From Parabacteroides johnsonii DSM 18315 (GTDB lineage: Bacteria > Bacteroidota > Bacteroidia > Bacteroidales > Tannerellaceae): a DNA stretch of 64,000 nt. The stretch covers positions 3,410,001 to 3,474,000 of the forward strand of contig NZ_CP102285.1 of assembly GCF_025151045.1 (NCBI RefSeq). The letters are read 5' to 3'. The notes beneath the pieces are model-generated. The model had not been told where the DNA came from. It searched no databases and was given only the letters and a program-made list of their open reading frames with translations. How positions within the stretch are numbered: the stretch's first letter is position 1; every line of letters begins with the position of its first letter. Of the stretch, positions 45,636-54,854 are shown one piece after another. Both the position numbers and the translations under genes were made by a program.

Positions 45636-46646
45636 ATGAAAGTAGCAATTGTTGGAGTGAGTGGAGCGGTAGGACAGGAATTCCTGCGCGTACTCGACGA
45701 GAGAAACTTCCCGATGGATGAGCTGGTGCTTTTTGGCTCATCTCGCAGTGCCGGACGTGTTTATACTTTCCGTGGTAAACAGATTACCGTCAAGGAGCTT
45801 AAGCATAACGACGACTTCAAGGGAATCGATGTTGCTTTTGTTTCGGCCGGTGGCGGTACTTCTATCGAGTTCGCAGAAACCATTACGAAACATGGTACTG
45901 TGATGATCGACAATTCCAGCGCATTCCGCATGGACAACGATGTACCTTTGGTTGTTCCCGAAGTGAACCCGGAAGATGCACTGAATCGTCCGCGTGGTAT
46001 CATTGCCAATCCGAACTGTACCACTATCCAGATGGTCGTTGCATTGAAGGCGATCGAAGGCCTGTCGCATATCAAACGCGTACACGTATCGACTTACCAG
46101 GCTGCCAGCGGTGCAGGCGCAACAGCTATGGCCGAACTGGTAAAACAATATGAACAACTGTTGAAAGGCGAAGAACCGACAGTGGAGAAGTTCGCTTATC
46201 AACTGGCTTACAATGTCATCCCGCACGTAGACGTATTTACGGATAACGGCTACACGAAGGAAGAAATGAAGATGTATAACGAAACACGCAAGATCATGCA
46301 CTCCGACATCGAAGTGAGCGCAACTTGTGTACGTGTTCCGGTTATGCGTGCCCACAGCGAAGCGACTTGGGTAGAGACAGAACAACCGATCAGTGTAGAA
46401 GAAGCCCGTAAGGCGTTCGCTGAAGCCGAAGGTGTTATCCTGCAGGACGAACCGGCAAAGAAAGACTACCCGATGCCATTGTTCATCGCCGGAAAAGACC
46501 CTGTCTACGTGGGCCGTATCCGTAAGGACATCACGAATCCGAACGGCTTGACTTTCTGGACGGTGAGCGACCAGATCAAGAAAGGGGCAGCCTTGAATGC
46601 CGTACAGATCGCAGAGTATTTGTTGAAGGTAAAGAATATCGGATAA
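45636..46646 (+). CDS. asd: Aspartate-semialdehyde dehydrogenase
   Basis: Reduces aspartyl phosphate to the semialdehyde on the way to lysine/DAP, threonine and methionine. 336 residues from ATG 45636 ([20 protein letters not shown]); a GTG at 45627 is less likely. Rossmann motif [23 protein letters not shown] and the catalytic cysteine in [14 protein letters not shown]. Substrate-binding [11 protein letters not shown] and the later His in [13 protein letters not shown] complete the site. It is followed by a bidirectional terminator. Confidence 0.95.
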   Translation: MKVAIVGVSGAVGQEFLRVLDERNFPMDELVLFGSSRSAGRVYTFRGKQITVKELKHNDDFKGIDVAFVSAGGGTSIEFAETITKHGTVMIDNSSAFRMDNDVPLVVPEVNPEDALNRPRGIIANPNCTTIQMVVALKAIEGLSHIKRVHVSTYQAASGAGATAMAELVKQYEQLLKGEEPTVEKFAYQLAYNVIPHVDVFTDNGYTKEEMKMYNETRKIMHSDIEVSATCVRVPVMRAHSEATWVETEQPISVEEARKAFAEAEGVILQDEPAKKDYPMPLFIAGKDPVYVGRIRKDITNPNGLTFWTVSDQIKKGAALNAVQIAEYLLKVKNIG

Positions 46647-46665
46647 ACGATATTTAAATATACAG

Positions 46666-46699
46666 AAAAGAGGATGCGTTAAAGCTATCCTCTTTTTTT
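46666..46699. terminator. Bidirectional terminator between asd and the RmlD-like gene
   Basis: AAAAGAGGAT (46666-46675) and ATCCTCTTTT (46687-46696) form a perfect 10-bp stem with flanking A and T runs. It overlaps the stop codon of the minus-strand gene. Confidence 0.85.
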
Positions 46700-47585
46700 A
46701 TGCCATTTCCCTTAACCCTTCTTCCAGCGTATGCGGGCGATAGCCTAACTCGAGCTTCGCTTTATCAATAGACAATCCGCTATTACGCGGACGTGGCGTT
46801 GCCTCCTTCATTTCTTCCGTTGTAACGGGACAGATCAGGGAATGATCCAACTTGAAATAATCGGCTACACGGTACGCCATTTCGGCGATAGAGAGATATT
46901 CCCCGCCACAGATATGATAAATGCCGGAATTGCCGGAATACACCAGCTTCTCTACGCCATCTGCGATATCCGCCACCCAAGTCGGCGTACGATATTGGTC
47001 GGAAACGACACGGATCTCCTGCCCTGCCTCCAAACGATTCTTGACCAGTTGCAGGATATTGCCATGCTGTCCCGGCAATGCTTTCCCATAGACGACAACC
47101 ACACGGGCAACCGCATAGTTGCGACAGTTCCTTGCAACCGCCTGTTCTCCCTGATACTTGGTCAGGCCATAGTAGTTAAGCGGAGCAGGCATATCCTCTT
47201 CCGTATAGAGACGGTCGCTTTTCCCGTCAAACACAAAATCCGTCGACAGATGGATAAAGCGGCTTCCCTGCTGCTCGCAACAGTGCGCCAGATTCTCCAC
47301 CGCCGCCACATTAATCGCATACGCCTCTTCACGGTGCTGCTCACAGTAATCAGGGACGGAAAGAGCCGAGCAATTGATCACGACATCAGGGCATACATGA
47401 TCGAACAAGACTTCCACTGCCGGATAATCATTCATATCCACCCGGACAAACGTATGCTTTTCCCCCGGCTGGATATCCGGATGAAGAGAACAACCGACAA
47501 CCTCACATTCCCCGTTCGACGAAAGTTTATCCAGAATTCTCCGCCCAGCAAACCCGTTTGCACCTATAACCAATATCTTTTTCAT
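46698..47585 (-). CDS. RmlD-type NAD(P)-dependent sugar reductase/epimerase
   Basis: 295 residues, extended SDR fold. KKILVIGANGFAGRRILDKL is the dinucleotide loop (GxxGxxG). CPDVVINCSALSVPDYCEQH and YAINVAAVENLAHCC are typical of dTDP-4-dehydrorhamnose reductase-like proteins. ThrTyr/Lys catalysis is seen in HLSTDFVFDGK and NYYGLTKYQGE (Y-x3-K). The remainder, YRTPTWVADIADGVEKLV and RPRNSGLSIDKAKLELGYRP, fits RmlD. No rml partners are nearby, so the sugar product is uncertain. Its ATG shares one base with the stop of the upstream porin gene (TGATG), so they are coupled. Confidence 0.85.
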   Translation of the reverse strand: MKKILVIGANGFAGRRILDKLSSNGECEVVGCSLHPDIQPGEKHTFVRVDMNDYPAVEVLFDHVCPDVVINCSALSVPDYCEQHREEAYAINVAAVENLAHCCEQQGSRFIHLSTDFVFDGKSDRLYTEEDMPAPLNYYGLTKYQGEQAVARNCRNYAVARVVVVYGKALPGQHGNILQLVKNRLEAGQEIRVVSDQYRTPTWVADIADGVEKLVYSGNSGIYHICGGEYLSIAEMAYRVADYFKLDHSLICPVTTEEMKEATPRPRNSGLSIDKAKLELGYRPHTLEEGLREMA

Positions 47586-48805
47586 CAGAACATATAGATC
47601 AGGACACCCAACACACGGTGGTTTGTCACCGAATGCGTGTTCTCTATTTTACCATTTTCCGCATTCATATCTCCATACCAAGCAAGAGAAGGGCTGTACT
47701 CCACTCCCAACTTCCAGTGAGGCAGATTATAAGAAAGTTGGAGGTTAGTGGTAAACACCTGGTCCACATCCAGTCCGACGCCATAGGTCGGTCCGGCGAT
47801 CGCCTTTCCCGTCCCTAAGTTCTTCAGATAGCCGACAAAAATTCCCGGTTTCCATTTCTTGCCATAGACCACATTCAACCAGGTCATGGAATGGCGGTAA
47901 GGCGTATACTCCTGTTCCTCTGTACGCGGATCGACAGAGGTAACCGCATAACCGCCCAGCATACAGGCCTGCGTCAAGTTAGAAGCCAGCAAGGTCTTAC
48001 CGGCAATCACCCAGTCCCGGGTTGTATATTTGGCATGTGCCTCGAAAGAAAGGGAAGTCACGCGCTCGTTCACTTTATACACACGGTCGTCCACCGTCGT
48101 CTGCTGCCGGGGTTTCAAGGACAGCATTTCCATACCGACGCCGGCAATCAAACCGTCTGCCTTATAATCAGCCGAAACGTAGACTTCCGGGATGCAACTG
48201 TTCTTTATATATTCCTCGCTTTTTCCGTTCGGGCCGGCAGACAAATACTGCAACTGCCACAATACAGCCCCCGTCAGTTGCAATCCTTTGCCCGACGTGT
48301 ACCGGTAACGGATCTGCGGGCTACGGTTAAACGGCTGGAAAGGCGCACCGGTCGAAAGGTTCAACATCTGCGGAGACACATCGCCGAACAACGGATGCCA
48401 GGTTTGCCCCACCAGCACCGCTGATTTCCCCCAATCCAGGTTGACATAAGCATGGCGAATACGCAAGACTGCCCAATTACTCCCGGAGCCACGAAAATCC
48501 GCCTCCAACTTGGCTGTCGTCACGGCTTTCCCGATATTCGGTCCCGTCACATCCACTCCCAAGCGGGAATAGAGCAGATAGAAACTCCCGTTTGCTGTAG
48601 CATTCAGGTCATTTCCATCGGCATCCAAATTCTTGTCTTTCGGATAAAGGTGGAATAGCCCGTCAACAATTTCAGCATTGGCACGTGAATTATAAAACAG
48701 GTCGCCACGCACCTGCCCATAAAATTTATAAGAAAAATTCTTTTTCTGAGCATAACCGGCCATACCCATACACAAGGCCGCAAAGAGTAGCAAGTATCTT
48801 TTCAT
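47585..48805 (-). CDS. Porin-like outer-membrane beta-barrel protein
   Basis: 406 residues from ATG 48805, with signal peptide (YLLLFAALCMGMAGYAQKK). The sequence alternates as in a barrel: YKFYGQVRGDLFYNSRANAE, LYSRLGVDVTGP, AKLEADFRGSG, LRIRHAYVNLDWGKSAVLVG. It ends with the aromatic terminal strand GVLIYMF. It resembles Bacteroidetes porin-like proteins of unknown substrate. A longer frame upstream lacks a signal. Translationally coupled (one-base overlap) to the RmlD-like gene, an unexpected pairing. Confidence 0.75.
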   Translation of the reverse strand: MKRYLLLFAALCMGMAGYAQKKNFSYKFYGQVRGDLFYNSRANAEIVDGLFHLYPKDKNLDADGNDLNATANGSFYLLYSRLGVDVTGPNIGKAVTTAKLEADFRGSGSNWAVLRIRHAYVNLDWGKSAVLVGQTWHPLFGDVSPQMLNLSTGAPFQPFNRSPQIRYRYTSGKGLQLTGAVLWQLQYLSAGPNGKSEEYIKNSCIPEVYVSADYKADGLIAGVGMEMLSLKPRQQTTVDDRVYKVNERVTSLSFEAHAKYTTRDWVIAGKTLLASNLTQACMLGGYAVTSVDPRTEEQEYTPYRHSMTWLNVVYGKKWKPGIFVGYLKNLGTGKAIAGPTYGVGLDVDQVFTTNLQLSYNLPHWKLGVEYSPSLAWYGDMNAENGKIENTHSVTNHRVLGVLIYMF

Positions 48806-48878
48806 TGTCCGTCTTTTCAAATTGATTGCAAAGGTAAGGAAGTTTGCTCTCACTACAAAAACAACGACTTAGGATCTT

Positions 48879-50042
48879 TTACTTCTTGTACTTTACCAGC
48901 ATGATAACCGGGTTAGACTCTTCGTTCAATCTGCCTGCGATTTCCTTCAGTCGCCCTTTCAACTCGTTATTCTGATAGCCTTCAACCAGTTGATCTGCCG
49001 ACAAGCTTTGAAATGAGGCGATCTCTCCACCTTCCGGATGCATAACCAATTCCACCCGTTTATCATTATCCGCATTAAACACAACAGGCTTGAATACGGC
49101 AGCCTCCTGTTTGTCGTACATCAAGTCCGAACTCGGGAATCCTCTTCCCTTTTCGAAGTTAAACACTTTTTCTATGGCTTGCATAAAATAATAACGGTCA
49201 GTAACAACACCCATGCTAAGCATAACGTCAGGTTCCGTAGTACTCTTTTTCACAAGGAACGGGGTCAACTTACCTTTTGCAGATGTATATCGATACACCG
49301 TATCGGAAGAGGTTTCAACCAACAACCAGTTTTCCCGATATGGAGTTATCGAGCGTACAGCAGAGACTGCAACCATATCTCCCTTTTGTACAAAAGGTGC
49401 TTTAACGATATCAAATGGGATTGGAATACCCCGGGTGACACTTCCGTCTTGTTTCGATATGAGCGCATGGTAAAATTTGTTCTCTCTTTTCTCGCCATCC
49501 TTATAATATAGAGACATATCATAACATATCAGGTTATCTTTGTCATAATCGTACACTTCCAAATATTCCGCCCCTTCCGCATGGTTGAAACTTCTCTTGA
49601 AGTTTCCCTGCAAGTCGTACACGAATATCTTTTTCATTGAAGCACTATTGACAAACATTTCCCCGTTATCTTCGTCCAAGACAATCCCGTTGATAAAAGC
49701 ATATTCTTCGGCACCTTGCCCCATTCTATTAATTTTTCTTACTCCTTTACCGGTCTTCCTGTCAAACATATAAATATTACCGTCATTAATGCGGTTTGTC
49801 ACGACTAAATAGTCACGCCCGATTGCCTTGACGCTCCCTTGCGTAATGAACTCGTCATTCGTCTCCAACGGGATGTATTCCACCTCCATAAAATCCTGGA
49901 GGGTCAGCTCCTTTTCCGGATAATCAGCTTTTACGTCAATAGTCACAAGGGATTCGGATATTTCGGATTGCTGGCACCCTACTATTCCTATTCCGGCTAA
50001 AACGGATAGGACAACCGCCCCTATTGCAGTTCTTCTTTTCAT
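48879..50042 (-). CDS. 6-bladed beta-propeller lipoprotein
   Basis: 387 residues. Lipoprotein signal VVLSVLAGIGIVGCQQSE. DFMEVEYIPLETNDEFITQG is the signature opening of the Bacteroidetes 6-bladed propeller family (DUF5128-like). NHL-like repeats follow (GNIYMFDRKTGKGVRKINRM, GQGAEEYAFINGIVLDED, NSASMKKIFVYDLQGNF). The C-terminus ESNPVIMLVKYKK resembles the end of the second copy at 62754 (DDNPVLMVVYMK). Surface or periplasmic, function unknown. It is a single gene. Confidence 0.85.
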   Translation of the reverse strand: MKRRTAIGAVVLSVLAGIGIVGCQQSEISESLVTIDVKADYPEKELTLQDFMEVEYIPLETNDEFITQGSVKAIGRDYLVVTNRINDGNIYMFDRKTGKGVRKINRMGQGAEEYAFINGIVLDEDNGEMFVNSASMKKIFVYDLQGNFKRSFNHAEGAEYLEVYDYDKDNLICYDMSLYYKDGEKRENKFYHALISKQDGSVTRGIPIPFDIVKAPFVQKGDMVAVSAVRSITPYRENWLLVETSSDTVYRYTSAKGKLTPFLVKKSTTEPDVMLSMGVVTDRYYFMQAIEKVFNFEKGRGFPSSDLMYDKQEAAVFKPVVFNADNDKRVELVMHPEGGEIASFQSLSADQLVEGYQNNELKGRLKEIAGRLNEESNPVIMLVKYKK

Positions 50043-50598
50043 TGTACTAAATTCTTTATTTACTTATACATCCTTAATTCGTAGCAACCGAAACTCTCCG
50101 GTCTTCCAATATTTTGCCAAGATAAGGAATAATCTTCACCCCACCAATTCATACATTATTTAACAAACCATTCTTCTTTCTGTATAAAAGAACCGTAGCT
50201 TATTGTCATTCCAGACCTTATTGTATTGTTTTCCAAAATACCCATTGGTCCAAATCGAAACAGTAGCGCATAAAATTTGATTTTATACCCCATCTATTTC
50301 AAATTCCCCGCAAGGGTAATATTTTTTAACAAACATATTTTTCACTTGTCCACTGATAACCAAGCAGATAACATCTTACTCGTTTTTCAGGGGGGATATT
50401 GTATTTCCGCAGCACTTGTAAAGGCAGGAAAAGGGAAAATCCTTATCGTCGAGATTCTTAAGAACGAATAGTTAAGTCATAAAGAGATATATTTCCCGGC
50501 ATTTCATTTGAAGAACGAAATATTATTTGTTACTTTGCTTCCAAGTTGTAAGCCTTAAAGGCCAAATCGATTAATAATGTAAACTACATAACAACATC
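50043..50598. other. 556-bp region without a supported gene
   Basis: AT-rich. A 64-codon frame at 50277-50471 lacks a ribosome site and family resemblance and was not accepted. TACTTTG near 50531 and ATTATTTG just before it are weak promoter-like words for the TrpB-like gene. No repeat or strong hairpin was seen. Confidence 0.5.
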
Positions 50599-51963
50599 AT
50601 GGAAAGTAAGAAGTTTTTACTGCAGGAGAAAGATATTCCTACAGCCTGGTACAATATCGTAGCAGACATGGAGAATAAACCGCTTCCTCCGCTCAACCCC
50701 AAAACAAAGGAACCGCTCAAGCCTGAAGATCTCTATCCTCTATTTGCCAAAGGATTGGTAGACCAGGAAATGAACCAGACGGATGCCTGGATCGAAATCC
50801 CGGAAGAAGTTCGCGAGATGTATAAAATCTGGCGTCCGACTCCGTTGGTCCGCGCTTACGGACTTGAAAAAGCGCTCGATACACCGGCTCACATCTACTT
50901 CAAGAACGAAAGTGTCAGCCCTGTCGGATCTCATAAACTGAATTCCGCTATTCCACAAGCCTATTTCTGTAAAAAGGAGGGCGTAACCAATGTAACGACC
51001 GAAACAGGTGCCGGACAATGGGGAGCTTCCATGGCTATGGCGGCCAAACATTTCGGATTGGAACTGGCTGTCTATATGGTAAAGGTCAGCTACAACCAGA
51101 AACCCTACCGCCGTTCTATCATGCAGACGTTCGGAGCCGAAGTGATCGCCTCGCCCAGTATGAGTACACGTGCAGGCCGCGACATTATCACCAAGCACCC
51201 GAATTATCAGGGAAGCCTGGGAACGGCTATCTCCGAAGCGGTCGAGTTGGCTATGCAAACCCCCAACTGCAAATATGTATTGGGTAGCGTGCTGAACCAT
51301 GTGATGCTCCACCAGACGGTTATCGGTCTGGAAGCAGAAAAACAGATGGAGATGGCGGGAGAATACCCGGACGTGGTTATCGCTTGTTTCGGTGGTGGTT
51401 CGAACTTCTCCGGTATCGCATTCCCATTCTTGCGTCATAAGCTGACACAAGGAAAAGATATCCGTATCATGGCAGCAGAACCGGCTTCCTGCCCGAAACT
51501 GACACGCGGACAATTCCAGTACGACTTCGGTGACGAAGCCGGCTATACGCCACTGCTTCCGATGTTCACCTTAGGTCACAACTTCGCCCCGGCCAATATA
51601 CATGCAGGCGGTTTGCGTTATCACGGTGCAGGTTCTATCGTCAGCCAATTAAAGAAAGACGGCCTGATGGATGCTGTAGATATCCAACAGCTTGAAACAT
51701 TCAATGCAGCCACGTTATTCGCCCGGAGCGAAGGTATCATACCGGCTCCCGAATCTTCCCACGCTATCGCTGCTGCCATTCGCGAAGCAGAACAGGCTAA
51801 GATCGAAGGCAAACCGCGTACGATCCTGTTCAACCTGTCCGGTCACGGCTTGATCGACATGGCCGCTTATGACCAGTATCTGGCAGGCGATCTGACAAAC
51901 TACGAAGTCACAGACGCCGATGTAGAGAAGAATCTTTCGGAGATAGAAAAGATCATCAAGTAA
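50599..51963 (+). CDS. trpB: TrpB2-type tryptophan synthase beta-like PLP enzyme
   Basis: 454 residues, longer than classical TrpB (about 400) and of the TrpB2 branch. IWRPTPLVRAYGLEKALD precedes the PLP lysine in VSPVGSHKLNSAIPQAYF. TTETGAGQWGASMAMAAKHF, CFGGGSNFSGIAFPF (phosphate-binding glycines), PANIHAGGLRYHGAGSIVSQ and PESSHAIAAAIREAE follow. No trpA or other trp gene adjoins it. TrpB2 enzymes use indole and serine, possibly salvaging free indole. A perfect hairpin terminator follows 19 bases after the stop. Confidence 0.9.
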   Translation: MESKKFLLQEKDIPTAWYNIVADMENKPLPPLNPKTKEPLKPEDLYPLFAKGLVDQEMNQTDAWIEIPEEVREMYKIWRPTPLVRAYGLEKALDTPAHIYFKNESVSPVGSHKLNSAIPQAYFCKKEGVTNVTTETGAGQWGASMAMAAKHFGLELAVYMVKVSYNQKPYRRSIMQTFGAEVIASPSMSTRAGRDIITKHPNYQGSLGTAISEAVELAMQTPNCKYVLGSVLNHVMLHQTVIGLEAEKQMEMAGEYPDVVIACFGGGSNFSGIAFPFLRHKLTQGKDIRIMAAEPASCPKLTRGQFQYDFGDEAGYTPLLPMFTLGHNFAPANIHAGGLRYHGAGSIVSQLKKDGLMDAVDIQQLETFNAATLFARSEGIIPAPESSHAIAAAIREAEQAKIEGKPRTILFNLSGHGLIDMAAYDQYLAGDLTNYEVTDADVEKNLSEIEKIIK

Positions 51964-51982
51964 GATAAAAGCCGACCAAATG

Positions 51983-52033
51983 AAAATGGCGCTAATAACA
52001 GGGACTCACGTCTTTTGTTATTAGCGCCATTTT
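51983..52033. terminator. Terminator after the TrpB2 gene
   Basis: Perfect 18-bp inverted repeat (AAAATGGCGCTAATAACA at 51983-52000 and its complement at 52016-52033) with a T-run, around a 15-base loop. It also serves the convergent DUF3836 gene. Confidence 0.9.
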
Positions 52034-52066
52034 CGGTTGTGTCTATGAAATATTCTAAAATAGGTA

Positions 52067-52477
52067 TTATGAGAAAATGTCGTTATAACTTGTTGCCGGA
52101 GCAACCATATTCTGGACATTTAAGCTAAAATCTTTCTTCTTTTTATCCCACATTCCGTATGTGGTGTTGATTTCTCCTGTTTCTGCATCGTATGAATAAG
52201 TTGTCAGATAATAGGGAACCCACTCATCCTTACTTTTATTCCAGCGATATGCCTTCTTTTCTGACACTTTGCCGTTTTCATTGTAAGAAAATTCATATTT
52301 AACTTCTTTATTTAAAAGTCCATTGTCATTCAAGAAAATGACTTTTGAAATAACTTTACCATTCTCTTCCTTCGTATCATACATATACTCTCTGGGAGAG
52401 GCTGCGCTCATTGCAAGATTACACAAGAACATAACTGCAAGAACAAGAATGCTTTTACTTAAAACTGAAGTTTTCAT
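52067..52477 (-). CDS. DUF3836-type small secreted protein
   Basis: 136 residues. Signal peptide LVLAVMFLCNLAMSAAS. The mature part has short antiparallel repeats typical of DUF3836: EENGKVISKVIFLNDNGLLN, YEFSYNENGKVSEKKAYRWN, SKDEWVPYYLTTYSYDAETG. These W/Y-rich repeats often occur in Bacteroides secreted proteins of unknown role. It stands alone between the TrpB2 terminator and the XRE gene, 190 bases downstream of the latter. Confidence 0.8.
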   Translation of the reverse strand: MKTSVLSKSILVLAVMFLCNLAMSAASPREYMYDTKEENGKVISKVIFLNDNGLLNKEVKYEFSYNENGKVSEKKAYRWNKSKDEWVPYYLTTYSYDAETGEINTTYGMWDKKKKDFSLNVQNMVAPATSYNDIFS

Positions 52478-52666
52478 ATAATTATTACTTTAAGATTACT
52501 TTCAAATTGCGGTGCAAATGTAGATATCATTCCATAAATAACCAAACTTTTACTTACATATTGTCAGCAAATATAATCAATTTAACAATATTAAATATTT
52601 TATCCACCTTCACACGTCCCTAATCACTTACATATTGTAAGAAGATAATCATTTATGCTCAGGACA

Positions 52667-52879
52667 TCACGTTTCATCTTCCTTAAATTCGAGTATATCC
52701 GCCGGTTGGCAATCGAGCTCCTTACAAATTGCCTCAAGAGTAGAAAAGCGTATAGCTTTGGCTTTACCCGTTTTTAAGATCGAAAGGTTTGCCGGGGTAA
52801 TACCGATACGATCAGCCAAATCGCCCAAAGCGATCTTTCTTTTTGCCATCATCACATCCAAATTCACTATTATAGCCAT
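52667..52879 (-). CDS. Small XRE-family (Cro/C1-type) HTH regulator
   Basis: 70 residues, almost entirely a helix-turn-helix: MMAKRKIALGDLADRIGITP, then ANLSILKTGKAKAIRFSTLE and AICKELDCQPADILEF. This short form (YozG-like) is known to accompany DUF2975 membrane proteins, and here it closes an operon with five of them. It starts 15 bases after the CPBP gene. It probably binds the twin palindromes upstream of the first DUF2975 gene (58538-58614), giving autoregulation; binding is inferred from position and symmetry only. Confidence 0.88.
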   Translation of the reverse strand: MAIIVNLDVMMAKRKIALGDLADRIGITPANLSILKTGKAKAIRFSTLEAICKELDCQPADILEFKEDET

Positions 52880-52894
52880 ATCTTACTCCTCTGA

Positions 52895-53707
52895 TTATTC
52901 GTTAATTAAAACACCACCGGACGTATCATCCATATTTCTCGATACTTGCCAGGCCGGCACACCAAAACTCCTATTCAATCCATAAAGACAACCGGCTGAC
53001 AGTAGTACACTCAGAACTACAAGCCCGATAAAAGGAAGCACTCCCATCAATTCATATACGGAACGGACATCCGGATAACAAATTGTAAGCAGAACGGGAA
53101 TTCCATTCATAATCATAGTCGAAAGAATACATAAGCTCAAACTGCCGGAACGGTAATAAAGATATCCTAAAAGCAAGCCGAAAAGGAAGTACGGGATATT
53201 CTCGCCCGGATTGAGAGCTCCGTATATCAGAGCCGAAGCTAAAATGGCATATTTAGGAGCCAACCTTTCTTTCTCAAGTAGTAAACGTAGTATGGAACCA
53301 CGAAACAAAAGTTCTTCGACAATCGGACTGGCTAAAAGGAACACGAGTCCGAACGAATGATGACTCATCTTTCGCAGGATACTTATCCCATTGCTCCACC
53401 GTTCATTGCTCCAATTCACCCAGTTACCCAAGCTATCCGCCAAAAAGAAAAAGGAAAAACTCAGTAAAATGGTCAAGAGTACCGCCTTCAAAGATCGGAG
53501 CGACCAAGTCTGCATATTGAACCGGACATATTTTTTAGAAAATATATACCATGCAAGGAAGAGAGTCCCCAAAGACAGGCCCGATATCATCCAATAGACA
53601 TCCGTTCCCTCCTCTTCCTTTTCCGTCACAAAAAAGGGAAGCGACAGAAAAACACCCAAAAATACAAATCCGAGTTGGGCAAGCAACAATTTTACAATCT
53701 TATCCAT
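52895..53707 (-). CDS. CPBP (Abi)-family membrane protein, degenerate active site
   Basis: 270 residues with about eight hydrophobic segments. The CPBP (CAAX protease and bacteriocin-processing) motif SPIVEELLFRGSILRLL is intact for the Glu pair and Arg. However the second motif reads SALIYGALN, where members have a His at the end, and the third reads CILSTMIMNG, where the usual His is Thr. Both probable metal- or catalysis-related histidines are therefore absent, so it may be inactive as a protease. It sits between the DUF2975 paralogues and the XRE gene with gaps of only 12-15 bases. Confidence 0.8.
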   Translation of the reverse strand: MDKIVKLLLAQLGFVFLGVFLSLPFFVTEKEEEGTDVYWMISGLSLGTLFLAWYIFSKKYVRFNMQTWSLRSLKAVLLTILLSFSFFFLADSLGNWVNWSNERWSNGISILRKMSHHSFGLVFLLASPIVEELLFRGSILRLLLEKERLAPKYAILASALIYGALNPGENIPYFLFGLLLGYLYYRSGSLSLCILSTMIMNGIPVLLTICYPDVRSVYELMGVLPFIGLVVLSVLLSAGCLYGLNRSFGVPAWQVSRNMDDTSGGVLINE

Positions 53708-53719
53708 ATCCGCCTTACT

Positions 53720-54376
53720 TTAAACCGTCAGATCCTGTTCCTCTTTCAATTTAACCCCCAATGCAAATATTTCGGCAAAAAGGCCGAACAAGAGAGCTAA
53801 AAAGAACGTACTATATTCAAACTCAAAACCGGCAATCTGATAGCCGGGGAAAGAGACACTGCTATCTTTTAACAGCAGAAAATAGTCCACCCCTGTAAAC
53901 ATATTCCTCATAATCCCGACAAACAACAACATCCAGCAAATAACACGGAGTCTCTTGACATTCGGACGAATGAATATCTGCTGCCGTTGCACATCCCGGA
54001 TAAAACGGAAGAAAGACAATCCCGCCCAAACAATCAGGAACAGAGAGACCGGTGCGGAAACAAATCCTATAATGCCCGAAAACAGCTCGTAGACCTTATC
54101 GGTCTTCATCCCCAAAGCGATATTTCCTATCTGATAAGGTATTTTCCGATTATCCGCCAGTTGCAACGTATCGGGCAAACTATATGCGACAGCAGGGTTC
54201 AATGCCACTTCCACACGATGGATCTTTCCTTCCGGCTTCTTATCCAAATCACGGCCGGCACTGTTCCATCCGTCTTTAAAGCCCTGAAAGCCGTCACCCA
54301 ACACCACCATAGAAAGAAGCAGTATCAAAATACTCAATATCCTTATACTTTTCGATTTCATTTTCATATCCTCCAT
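53720..54376 (-). CDS. DUF2975-like membrane protein, copy 5
   Basis: 218 residues. An N-terminal hydrophobic helix (IRILSILILLLSMVVLGDGF) is followed by an extracytoplasmic stretch (about 30-90) and three further helices. FIRPNVKRLRVICWMLLFVG is the DUF2975-type loop that in the other copies reads KTNVLRLRWIG or MNVRRLNRIG. The C-terminus is AEIFALGVKLKEEQDLTV. Its ATG shares one base with the stop of copy 4 (TAATG), implying coupling. Role unknown; the family is linked to small XRE regulators. Confidence 0.85.
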   Translation of the reverse strand: MEDMKMKSKSIRILSILILLLSMVVLGDGFQGFKDGWNSAGRDLDKKPEGKIHRVEVALNPAVAYSLPDTLQLADNRKIPYQIGNIALGMKTDKVYELFSGIIGFVSAPVSLFLIVWAGLSFFRFIRDVQRQQIFIRPNVKRLRVICWMLLFVGIMRNMFTGVDYFLLLKDSSVSFPGYQIAGFEFEYSTFFLALLFGLFAEIFALGVKLKEEQDLTV

Positions 54377-54843
54377 TAGACCGTCAGATCCTGTTCTTCT
54401 TTCATTCTCAGGCCAATCGCAAAAATCTCCGCGACCATTAAGACAAATATTGCTGCGATCACTCCTTGATAATCAAACGGATTTCCTTCAAAAGTCTCTG
54501 ATGCCTGTTTTTCCACATAATTAATAGCAGAAGAAACCAAAGCGTGAATACCCAACAAATATCCGATCCACCTGAACAATGTGATATTCTGCCAGACAAA
54601 AACAAGTCCCTTATTTATTTTCGAGACAACTATAATCAAAAGTATGCCTGCTATCAACAATATATTCATATCTACGGCACGAATCATAGTCTTTATCAAA
54701 AAACTTCTCTGTGTAGCATCAGTATAAGCCGTACCTTTCCCCATTTCATAGCAAAGCTGTAAAGCATCTATATTATTTGATAAAAGAGCGACAATACAAA
54801 GCATCACCAATACAAAACATAAGGTATTCAAATTCCGTTTCAT
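54376..54843 (-). CDS. DUF2975-like membrane protein, copy 4 (short)
   Basis: 155 residues from ATG 54843 (MKRNLNTLCFVLVMLCIVAL); the open frame continues upstream into the preceding gene but has no signal start there. About four hydrophobic helices. The intermediate soluble part is short (QLCYEMGKGTAYTDATQRSF). WQNITLFRWIGYLLGI is the DUF2975 loop, and the end is AEIFAIGLRMKEEQDLTV. Coupled to copy 5 by one base and 11 bases after copy 3. Confidence 0.85.
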   Translation of the reverse strand: MKRNLNTLCFVLVMLCIVALLSNNIDALQLCYEMGKGTAYTDATQRSFLIKTMIRAVDMNILLIAGILLIIVVSKINKGLVFVWQNITLFRWIGYLLGIHALVSSAINYVEKQASETFEGNPFDYQGVIAAIFVLMVAEIFAIGLRMKEEQDLTV

Positions 54844-54854
54844 CTCAACTGATA

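Noticed and set aside
50277-50471. 64-codon plus-strand ORF before the TrpB2 gene
   Set aside because: No ribosome binding site, no signal or family pattern, and AT-rich unstructured sequence; kept only as part of the gene-free region.
50740-51513. 257-codon ORF opposite the TrpB2 gene
   Set aside because: Antisense shadow; the plus-strand TrpB motifs are intact.
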